From Corbicula japonica (taxonomy: Eukaryota > Mollusca > Bivalvia > Venerida > Cyrenidae), in assembly GCA_038501625.1 (NCBI GenBank), contig JAZAYU010000001.1, positions 620,001-684,000 on the forward strand: a stretch of DNA of 64,000 nt, in the 5' to 3' direction. Below, piece by piece: positions 14,901-26,900 of this stretch. The notes under the pieces were generated by a model that was not told where the DNA came from, ran no database searches, and saw only the letters and a program-made list of their open reading frames with translations. The first letter of the stretch is position 1. Each line of letters starts with the position of its first letter. The position numbers were made by a program, and so were the translations under genes.

Positions 14901-17900
14901 GAAAAGTTTATATCCAGATCAAACAGCATGATTGTGTCACCCTATCTGAATCTACACTGATCAAGATAAAAGCCACATCCCATGTAGCAAAGGGTTAATG
15001 TGTGCCAACAATATTAAGATATAATAAGTACCTTGAAGTGTGGGTTGACCGCTATGGCTTGCAACATTTTGTACACATAGGATGGCTCAAATGCAGCACC
15101 AGGAGTAATATCCTTGACACCTTTCTGGCCTGAAGTTCACAAAAATCAGAGAGATTATATTATTCATCTTCCAGCTTTATCATGCAAGAGTCCAGAAACT
15201 ATGACATTCATTGGTCAGGAAGCCACTTCAGATTTATTTTCATGGTAACAGTAAACAAACGGGTGTTTTCTTCTTTACAGTTTAAGATCAAAACTGTCCC
15301 CTAGCAGTTTCATTTATAAAACATTATATACTTTTCATTTGACTATTAAATTTAAACAAGAGTTCTTCATGGATATTGATAAATAAAATAATCCTTATGC
15401 TTATTTGATCGACTTTCTTGGTTACAGAAACAAGAGCTGTCAGAGGAGACAGCGTGCTCGACTATTCGAATCATTTGAAACAAATGCAATTTAAAGATTA
15501 AAACAATAACAACTATGGCCATACATTAATGTTCAATCAGCAAAAATATTAACAATTGAATGGTAAGAGAGAAATTCATTTCAAATAACAGAAATAATTT
15601 CTGTGACCTTGACCTTGGACATACTGGCATGGGTAATATTAGCAACCCAAGCCATTTTTTAAAACTTGGTATATTTTTAAGATATTAGATTCATTTGAAA
15701 GGGCTTGAAAAGAGATTCACAGAACAGTTTAAATTTTGAAAATATATGGAGTATTACCAAAGTTATGGCATTTTGAAGTCGCGGATTTTTGGCATTTTTT
15801 AGACGCGATTTTGGCAGTTTTCGGTCTTCTATTCCAGAAAATCATGGCACCGAAATTTTAAGCACTTTCAGAGTTTTGGCTGTAACTTTTTTAAAAATAA
15901 AGTTATTTTCTTGAAATTTTCCAGTCTTAACTAAAATTTTCTGCTGAATTCATTTATGATATTAGTTTTGCTGTATCATCCCTGCTTAGTTAAGTATTTG
16001 TCATAAAATGTCAACAGGTGCACAAATTTTTTTACGAAATTTTAATTTTTGATCATGAAAAACCCATTTTTCCATCGACAGAATAAAAATGGTTCTATTT
16101 AAACAATCAACAAATTAACATTTCATGTAACAATTTATTTAACAATGCAGAATACATTTTTATTGATATTAACTAAAACTTCTGTTACTTTCCAGAGAAA
16201 ATGAACAAGATGTTTCAAGTCTTCACTTTTTTTTTCACGGTCGACTTTGAAACATTATTTCTGCTTGCATTCTTAATGTCAATTTCACATGGGGAATTTT
16301 GATCACCAGTTTGGAGATTTTCTACATCATTTCTTTCACACGAGGTTTTGTGTCCACTTTCATCCGTGGATTCTTGCAGGAAAGGGTAATCATAAAATGA
16401 GGTTACATTTTTAAATGTTTCTATTTGCGGCTGAAATTTTTCACTGTTTCCTGAGTTCATTCAACTTCACTTTCAATGACTAGAAATTGTCATTTTGAAG
16501 GCATGGTTTCAGTGCAGGAAAAAGAAATCATAAAAAGAGGTTACATTTTCAAGTGTTTCTATTTGCGGCTTAAATTTTTCACTGTTTCCTGAGTTCGGTT
16601 CAACTTCACTTTCAATGACTATAAATTGCCATTTTGAAGGCATGGTTTCAGTGCAAACAGCCACTCTATCACTGTAGTGTACTTGATATTTAAGCTGTCT
16701 GCAAATCTTACAAGTTATACAACAGCCCCCTTTTAAGTAGACCAGAAGTTATTTCACTAATTTCTGATTTCAGCAGATTTTGTTTCTGCAAACCAATCTC
16801 ATCAGGCCCGATTATTTGTTCTCTCGTGTCTTCCTGAAAAAGTTGATAGGCCTAGGGTTTCTTTTGTTAAATATTGCTAAAATTAACGTAGATCATTTCA
16901 AACTTGTATAATAAAGTTTATAATGTTCATCAGAATTTATATTAAACATGCAAAAAATACTTGATTTGTATTGATGACCCACTGTTTAAAAAAAAAAACA
17001 ACTTCAGAAACTATTTAACTGAGGGAATTTCAGGCCTTTGACAGAATATCACATTCTGTTCATAATAATTGCATAAAATGGAAATTATAAATTTCATTCA
17101 ATGAATTTATAATTTTTTCAAAGGAAATTGTGAGCGAATGTCGTTAAAACAATCGTAACGAACAACAAAATAAAAGTTTACATATTTATTACGCATCGCA
17201 AAAGGCCGACACTCCCGTTTTACAACGGTCGATTTTGCCGACAATTTCACTCTATAAATTGTAAAAATGGTCTGAATTAATAAATTCAATTGTATTTAAC
17301 AGTATTTTAATAATTATCGTTCTGAAATACGCAGATCTGATCGTATTTTTGAAGAACTTGTCTCTCATGTTACATGCAAATTTTTGAAAATGGCGGCCGG
17401 CGACCCGTCTTCAACGACGAACGATTTTGCCGAAAATTTCAAAAAGTTCATTCGATCAATTGTTTGAAATGACATAAATAATTCAAATCAATTATATTTG
17501 ACATGATTTTGATCATAATCTTTCTAAAACATCTGGATTCGATCGTATTTTTGAATAAATTTGTCGACTCATTTAATATGCAAATTTTTCAAAATGGCGG
17601 CGGGCGTGCCAACCTTTCTTCACGCGTCAAGATTGGTCGACCTACGAACTTTGAACTTGAAGGCGGTGAACATTTTAAGGCCGATTGTGATGATTTATAT
17701 ATCATTTTAAAGCTGAGATGTTAAATTTTCATTTGGTAGGTGAAGCAAAATTGTTTACCCAGTAACTTTTGTAAAATCTGTGGTTAACTTTGGCCTTCCA
17801 TAGCGCCGGCAGTAATAGCAGCAGGAAATTGATTCGAACAACAACAGGAAGCTTGTTCTTTGTTCTAATTGGATCACATGATCTCATTAATATTCATAAA

Positions 17901-20900
17901 AATGCATTTCACGCCCATGCTAACAAAGACAACCACCCCCTAAAGTACGCGTCCACGATTATGACCCGACGCGGTCAACTGAAAATTGCCGATTTTTTCA
18001 CAAATATTAATAAATAAAGTTTTTATTTGTTGATTGATTTTAATGCTTCACATACCATTTTAAAGATAATTTTATATGCTTTTAAAATATGTAGGATGTT
18101 GAAAACTTATTTTTAACTAATTTAGAGAAAATTGATGTCAAAGACAACCACCCATTGTTTTGCCACATATTCTAGTGGAATTATTGGCTTATCTTGGGTT
18201 GCTAGTAATATACCCAACACACTGCCTTGTCATGGTGAACATTTGTGCCAAGTTATTTTGAAAACCCTCCATTCAAAACAAAGTTATAGCCCGGACAAGA
18301 AAATTCTATTTTTAGTTACAGTGACCTTGACATTGGACCTACAGGCATGGGCATGGTAAGCAACACACCACATTGTCATGATGAACATTTGTGTCAAGTT
18401 ATTTTGAAATCACTCTATTCCTAATGAAGTTACAGCCCTGACAAGAGAATTCTATTTTTAGTAACAGTGACCTTGACCTACAGGCATGGGCATGGTACGC
18501 AATACACCACCCTGTCATGGTTAACTTTTGTGTCAAGTTATTTTGAAATCCCTTCCATTTTTAATAAAGTTATAGCCCAGACAAGAAAATTCTATTTTTA
18601 GTAACAGTGACCTTGACCTTGGACCTTCAGGCCTGGGTATGTGCAGACACACTGCCTTGTCATAGTGAACCTTTGTGTAGTTATTTTGAAATCCCTCCAT
18701 TCATAACAAAGTAACAGCCCAGACAAGAGAATTCTATTTTTAGTAAAAGTGACCTTGACCTTTGACCTACAGGCATGGTATGTGACACACTGCCCTGTCA
18801 TAGTTAACATTTGTGTAAAGTTATTTTGAAATCCCTCCATTCATAACAAAGTTACAGCCTGGACAAGAAAATTCTATTTTTAGTAACAGTGACCTTGACC
18901 TTGGATCTACAGAAATGGGTATAGCGTGGACATACCGCCTTGTCATAGTGAACCTTTGTGCCAAGTTATTTTGAAATCCCTCCATTCATAACGAGGTAAC
19001 AGCTCGGACAAGAGAATTCTATTTTTAGTAACAGTTACCTTCACCTTGGACCTACAGGCCTGGGCATTTACGTGACACACCGTCTTGATATGGTGAACAA
19101 TAATACTAAGTTATTAAAAAATCCAATAGAAAACAACAAAGTTACAGAGCGGACACGATTTTGCAAGAAAATTCTATTTTTAGTAACAGTGACCTTGACC
19201 TTGGACCTACAAGCATGGATATTGTACGCGACACACCGCCTTGTCAAGGTAAACATTTATGCCAAGTTATTTTGAAATCCCTCCATTCATAATGAAGTTA
19301 AGGCCCAAGTGTATATTTTGCTTTACACAAAATGTAAGTGAAAAAGGGGCATAATTTAAAAAATATTGGATGCAGGGTTATGGGTCTTGTTGGTTATGAT
19401 GTAGATTTTGATAGTGAAAATATATTTCAAGTTTCAAGGCAATATCTTAAGTAGTATTAAAGTTATGGGCAAATTGCTTAACACAAAATATAAGATAAAG
19501 GGGCATAACTTGAAACATATTGACAGCAGAGTTGTGGGTCTTGTTGGTAATGATGTAGAATTTGATGGTGAATATATATTCCAAGTTTCAAGTTGATATC
19601 TCAAGTAGTTTACAAGTTATGGACCAAGTGCATATTTTGCTTAACGCAAAATTTTAGTAAAAAAGGGGCATAACTTAAAAAGTATTTGTAGCAGAGTTAT
19701 GGGTGTTGTTGGTAATGATGTAGAATTTGATGGTGAATATATATTTCAAGTTTCAAGTTGATATCGTAAGTAGTTTTCAAGTGATGGACCAAAGTGCATT
19801 TTTTGTTTAACGCATTTGTTTAACGGACGCCGACGGGAACGCCGACGCCGACACCGGGGCGAGTAGGATAGCTCCCCTATTCTTCGAATAGTCGAGCTAA
19901 AAATGGCATATCTATTATGGATTAAAAACTTCCATGACATCAATAAGACCATTGTATAAATTGATGAACCCTGAACAGAAAGCCTGTACCTCAGTGTCTC
20001 AATGTATGTACCATCCAGATTGCTGGATGTACCAATTATTTTGTAAAGTGAAACCCAGCTTAACACTTTCCTCCATAAATATGCATTTTTACGCAGTGCG
20101 ACCAGTGTATTCAAAACTGTAAAACGGACATGGATTTGAGGTGGTACATGTATTATCAACCAGTTATTTAAAAAAAAAATCAAAATACATTAGACATATT
20201 ATATTATTACACCTCACGTGATTAGTTTACTATATAGCGTAATGTGACGTCAGAGGGAGATAATTTCTACTGTCACATATGCGACAGTATACTGTCACCC
20301 TCGCGTGGATCTAAAAATAAATATCTTGGAAATCCGATTACAAATTAACTTCTACGCATGCGTAATTGACCAAGGGAGATAAGCAATTAATTTGGTCATA
20401 GTCAAGATCTTTAAAAAAAAACAAATGTTCGGATGTTCGGTGTAATAAAATAAATATCACATCCCATTGGGGGAGACAGTACGAAATGTTAACCCTCGAG
20501 AAGGTAATGTCAACCTCGGCTAACGCCTCGGTTGACATTACTTCTCTCGGGTTAACATTTCGTACTGTCTCCCCCAATGGGATGTGATATTTATATAGTA
20601 TTACCTCTTTCAAAATTTCTTGACATAGGCTGGAATTCATGGACAAACTCTACTCTAAAATGGAAAAGAGAATAAAACATAACACATATGTGTTCCTGTT
20701 TGTTTTTCCACACATGACTGCTGGCAAACATTTTTATACAAAATTTAATTTGCTTGAATATGAATTATTCATACAATGTATGTAATAAGAATTAATGTTC
20801 ATGTATTTAATTACAAGTTCTGCTGAATGTTTCTGTATGGAAAACTGAATTAACAAGAAATAAATGGTTTCAATGTCCAGTTCTGTAACTGAAAATAGCT

Positions 20901-23900
20901 ACCCTACCTATCACAAACATCTAAGGATATTGTAATGAAGTTAGTTAAAATCTGGATTAGTTGGTATGAGCACTACTACAGTATTGAGAATGTTTAACTT
21001 ACAAAGCATCTAAAATAGGAGTAGAAGATGGTCCTCTGGAGATTGCTGGGTACCGAGGCAACTTCTTCAACAAATTATAGAATGGTGGACAGGCAACCAG
21101 TGCTTGTAATGTCTTAGTAGGCAGTTAAGGAATATTATCAAAACAAATCTCAATATTATCAAAACAACTCCTATTCTTTACCCTTTGCCCAAGGTTATAA
21201 AACTGAGCATGGAAACCAGTCTCAAATTTCAAGCATCTGAATGGCTGAAATGGCGACCAGTCGCCATTTCAGCCAATCAGATGCTTGAGATTTGAGACTG
21301 GTTTCCAATCTCAGCTTTATAACCTTCAACCCTTAACTCTGTGGGATATGGCTTTTTCACATGGGCAACCAGTGTAAATCCAGATTAGCTACTTCATCTA
21401 TGCTGTCTGATCTGAATCTAGGCTGTTAAAATTTTTGATTGGAAATAAACTAATAAATCTTACAGCAAACAGAGTAGAACCTGTTCAGACTACATGTATG
21501 TGCAGGCTGATCTGGGTATCTACAGGTCACCATTGGATGAGCTGTTTCCCACAGATTAGAGGTTTAATAGTTCAATCACCAAAATTTCTAACAGCCAACA
21601 CTGTCATATTCAATAGCCTATCTTGATATTTCCTCACCTTAGTGCAAACATTGTTTAAGTACCATTGAAATAAAGAAAAAAAGGAGATATACCATTTTTG
21701 CATTAAAGTGATGATTAATGCACATAACACACCATTGCATACCTTGGTATTTAACTACATTTCAGCATGATAATCCTATATGGGTGTTGTTACACTGAAG
21801 GCTAACCTGGTTACATATTCTTTATAATCTTACAGAGACTGTCTGAGAGCTCTAAATGCTCTGAGGAGCTAATTTTATGCATGTACAAAATGTAGCAGAG
21901 TTATGGGTTTTGTTATTAATGATGAAAATAACGATGGAGAATATTAAGTTGAAAGTTGATATCTAGAGAAGTTTCAACAATATGAACAGAGTGCACACAA
22001 TCTAACCCTTTCCTGGATATATACGCATTTTTACGCGTGTACGACCAGTGTAGATCCAGATCAGCAGGTACATCCGTGCCGTCTGATCAGGATCTGCACT
22101 GGTCGCATTTTGGTCAGAAATAACCTAATGAATCTAAAAGCGAACAGTTTAGATCCTGATCAGATGGCATGGATGTGCCGGCTGATCTTGATCTAAACTG
22201 TTCGCCCTAGCAATAAAGGTGTGTCTGTACAGGAAAGGGTTAATAGTAAGCCAACTCCTGGTCTGGGATGAAGATAGCTCCCTATTCAAAGCTGCCTTTT
22301 CTTCATATGGCACTGTTAAAAGGTGTTTATCAACAAAGGATACTCCATGGATATAACACCAGTTTGCACGATTTACCAGTCCTCGTGGCTGAAGTGATAC
22401 AGAAGCGTGGCTGATGGTCATCTTCAACAAAAGCTCTGAAAAAATCAGCAAGCCTTAGTTTGGTTTGGTTGGTTTAATTTGTTCAAACAAAATCTTAAAA
22501 GTTAAAACATAAGAATTTCTAAGAAACTCTTAAGAGAAGTCAGAATAGTTGTACAAATAAAATGAACTTAGAAGTACATATTAAAGCAATCTTTTTCTTG
22601 CATACCGGTTAAGTATTTCTGCATGATTTACCGGGGAAAGAAAATCTTATCTTTTCCCTAGGGAAAAGATAACGTTCGCGTGCTACATGAGTGATGTCAC
22701 GTCTTCAAGTATTTGACGTAATTTATTCAAGTATGTGACGTCATTTACAAAATAAGGTTTGTGTAAAAACAAAATTCCAGCGTAAAGCTACAAATTTAAG
22801 TTTGTATACATAAACACAAATGTTATGAACACTAAAAGGTATGCAAGAAAATGTATCTTGCATGCGACATTCGGTAAAGATAGAAAAATCTGACACCTCG
22901 GGTGAACTGTTTTGGCGGGAACGAGGCTCTGCAGAGTTCCCACAGAAATGTTATAAATAATAAAAGGTGTGCAAAAAAGTATCTTGCATGAGACATTCGG
23001 TAAAGATATAAAAAATCTGCCACCTCGGATGAACTGTTTTGGCGGGAACTCGACAGAGCCTCGTTACTTATAATCCTTTATTCCATGGATAGGCCTTTTA
23101 TCACATAGTTGACCAGTTCAGATCCAGATTTAATATCCAGCCCATCTGATCAGGATTTATACTGTTTGCTTTTATATTCATTACGTTATTTTGACTAAGA
23201 AGAAACCAGTGTAGATCTGATCAGACTGCATGGTGGATGTGCAAAATGATCCGTATCTACACTAGTGATACATTCTCAAAAAAGGCACATCCATGAAATC
23301 TAGGTAATGAGTTTTAACAAAAAATACTTAAGGAAATAAAGTAGAATTCATGTTTTCCATAATAAAAGTACAAAATACCCAAAATGCAAATGTTTCCTTA
23401 CTTTTTATTTACTTAAATTACCTCCAAGCTCTTTGGCCACACTGTCTTCTGATGCTGGGACTGGAAGGGGAGACAACTCCTTTTCACTTCTTTGCTCAGC
23501 TTCAACATTCATGCTGGAGTTACTGGACACATTGTTCACAACAGGAGCTTCATTATTAACTGGGTAGCTGTTATTTGTGTTAGATTTGAACAAACCAGCC
23601 CATGATGTTGGTTTAGATTTCACCTGTTCTTGTTTTTTATCTGTTTCCTCAGGTATAAGGTTACTTTCGTCCTGCTCAACACTTTCAGGTAAATTATTTA
23701 CAATATTATCACCACTATTTTTCTGAACAGTGTCTTTTTTCACTATCAGATTTTCTGTGACACTATAATTTTCTGTTCGGTTTGATTTTTCAGTGACATA
23801 AGCATCATTCTCTATATTTTCTTTTATGCTATTATTATATGTGTTTTCAGTTTGTGTAGGTTCTTGAACATTGTTTTCCTCGGACTTTAAATAGGTATGA

Positions 23901-26900
23901 CTAGAGTCTTCATCAACTAAGGCATCTTTCACTGAAACATCCACTCGTGTAGGCTTTGCAACACTGTCTCTCTGCATATTTGAACCAAATTCTCTATTTT
24001 CAATTGAATGGGCATGACAGTCATTAATTCTACTGTCATTTAAGAGGTACTGAGGGTTAGTCCGTTCATGATTTTGTACTTGAAATGTTTCGGGTCTAGT
24101 GGGAATGTTAACAGAATTTGCTGGGGGAATTGTTTCAATTACAACTTCACACAAGTCTCCGGATTCCTGTCTTTGATTATTTGGAATATTTTCATTGTTT
24201 CTTTGTAAAATCACAGGAGACCCAAACCGGGGAAAAGCACCTTGGGCGGGCAATGGAACACCTGCTGGAAAGTTTTGCATTTGAGCAGGGTTAGGAAAAT
24301 TAGAGTCACCATACCTTACACTATTGTTTGCAACAAACTGATTAGGATTAATGCCTGGTGGGGGCATACTAAAGCGCATGTCTGGGTGAAAGTTTGGGGG
24401 TGGCTGAGTGAGATCTGGTTGAACTGGGTGGAATTCCTGCATTCTACCAGCCTGTGAATGGTCTTCGGGCTGTTTGTAATACCCAGGAGGTCTCTTTTTC
24501 TTATTTCTGCGCTCATATGGTTTAAGACTGGCTTGAAGCTTTGAGCTGTTACCAGATTTATCTCCATAGTACGGATCATTCTGTTCGCCAGCAGTTCCAT
24601 AATTTTGGCTGTTCTCCTCACCGTCAAACTGGTCTCTATCACCAGCGGATCCAGAATTTGATCCCGGATACTGTCCACCCTGTTCCATATACTGCCCTTG
24701 GTCTTGATCAGAATAATGTTGTGTATTTGAATGTATTTGATGTCTAGAGTCTGCCATGGTCACAGTATTGTTGTAGTTCCCAAAATGAGGCTCATTTGAC
24801 ATAAAACTAAACTGAGCTCCCTCACTTATGCTTCCTTGGTAACTATTGTCAGGGTAGCCAATGTCCACAGCTTCATTGCCCCAACTCTTGTCTCCATATG
24901 TAGTGCCTGCATTAAAACAATTTCTCAGTAAGTCTATAATACTTGTCACATTCAAGTAATACATTAAACTGTAGAAAAATAATAATCTTTAGCATGGCTA
25001 GTTTATTGTCAATACAAGTCTATAGAAAGAAACTTGACAAATCAAATTAGACACCTTTGAAGACCCGGACCAACTTGCAAATCTTTGCACTTTAGTCAGT
25101 GTTTACTGGTCAGTGAGTAACTGTGCTGATTCTTTTTATAGTAACAAGAAGCAAGAAAACATAGTGAGAGAAATGTTCCCAATAAATACCTTGTCCCAAG
25201 CTATGACTTCATTTCAGACAGGAGTTTATATTAGGAAACGATATAACCATTATAGATTTTTAATTAATGAAAATGATTGGGACCCCATACTACAAACATG
25301 AACTTTTTTTATTTCTGTTCACTGAAAATTTATTTCTATTAGATTTTCTTTCAACCTAAGGCTTATATCTGATATCTGTCGAGTGCAAGTTTTCAAACCT
25401 CAACTGTTGACACATACACCCATGGCTTTTGTGGCAATGATACAAATTATTCATTTTCTGGTAAACCTTAATGTCCTGAAGAACAGAAAATTGTGCAACC
25501 TTGACTTCTGAGAAAAGGATGTGGTTTTTATCCTTGTTGATCCACTTAAGTAAGTTAAATTTGTCTTTGTAGTTTGGATGCAATCTCTACATTAGGAGCA
25601 AAGTTATTTTCCAGATACTAGAAATTTGCATACTTTTTAACCCATGAACCACAAATGTGAGCTTTGAGATTGATATATATAGTTTCAATGTTTAACCCTA
25701 CTCATTATATATGGGTTTTATCTAATGTGACCAGTGTACATTTGTGCCATCTCATTAGGATCTCCACTGTTTGCCTTTAGATTTTTAGGTTATTTCTGAA
25801 AAAAGAAGCAAATAATGCAGATCCTAATCAGAAGGCATGGATGTACTGACTGATCTGTATCTACAGTGTTTGTCCATGGGATTACAGCTAAATCGCATTG
25901 AGTAAGACAGTAATTGAGTAATAACAAGAATTCTAACACGACTTGACGTTTTTCCCACTGAATTTGCCGTGAATTATTACACGATAATTCACCGCGCGTG
26001 GGCACTGCTATTACTAAATACCTGTCGGTATAAACTTATCATGTGACAATTGTATTTTTCGCTGGGATTTAATTTCGCGCATTTAAGAAAGCACATAATA
26101 CGCGAAATTATTACCCGCGCGTAATGTTATGATACCACAGTAATAGAATAATGTTTATTTTATATATTTAGAGAAAATACTATTATTATTTTCGGCTATT
26201 TTGCGGCAACGTTAAGGAGACGTTAACGCGCCTTTATAACGACGTCACATCATTTCAGTTGTTTACATGTTATTTCCTGGTGCAGAATTAAACCGTTGGA
26301 ATGACAAATTCGGTTCGAACGACGATTTGAGAGTGCTGGATGAGCGGTTGTTTGGACATGTATTCAAGTTTGTTATTCAATCTATTATTTATTAACAGTT
26401 TTTGATTTATGGAGATGTTTAGGGAGTGAACACTAACTGCTGATCTTATAACCCATTTGCGTTTATTACAACGCGCTAAAATTGAGTTATGATTATTTCG
26501 CTTATTTAGTCAGATGTGTCGTGTTAGAATTGAAATAATCAATAGCTTCAGGTGAATTATTGCAGGATAATTCACGGGGCGTCGTTCAGCTGCGTAGATA
26601 TATATCACTCGGGGCTACGCCCCTCGTGATATATCCTTACACATCTGAACTCCGCCCCGTGAATTATCCTGCGATAATTCACCGGAAGCTATTGATTATT
26701 TCTTAAACAAACCTCCAACTGCTCCTGATAGCTCTTCCTCTCCATCCCACGGAAACTAAAATAATAACAAGATATCAATCATCACATCAACAAGGCTTGT
26801 TGAACAAGCAAACAATACCTGATTATATTAAACTGTAGTCATTGAATTGCACCGACTCAATAACCATATAAATGGATAAGCTATTCTGTAACATAATATA

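Larger units (their letters stand above)
15427..19905. mobile_element. 4.5-kb composite repeat bounded by GCTCGACTATTCGAA
   Basis: The 15-bp word GCTCGACTATTCGAA at 15456-15470 recurs inverted at 19883-19897. The left end reads AGAGCTGTCAGAGGAGACAG and the right end GGATAGCTCCCCTATTC after a GACGCCGACG-rich stretch. Inside are a duplicated short coding-like segment (16386-16680), repeated CAAAATGGCGGC modules (17120-17620), a seven-unit tandem array (18290-19210) and another tandem array (19300-19800). No transposase is visible, so it may be a non-autonomous element or several insertions. It fills most of a USP10 intron. Confidence 0.55.

Noticed and set aside
18130..19310. CRISPR-like regular array
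   Set aside because: Units are about 145 bp and similar throughout, with no short repeat/unique spacer pattern, in a eukaryotic intron.
19746..20183. 145-codon minus-strand ORF
   Set aside because: It spans the end of a tandem array and a GACGCCGACG-rich terminus, with no homology.
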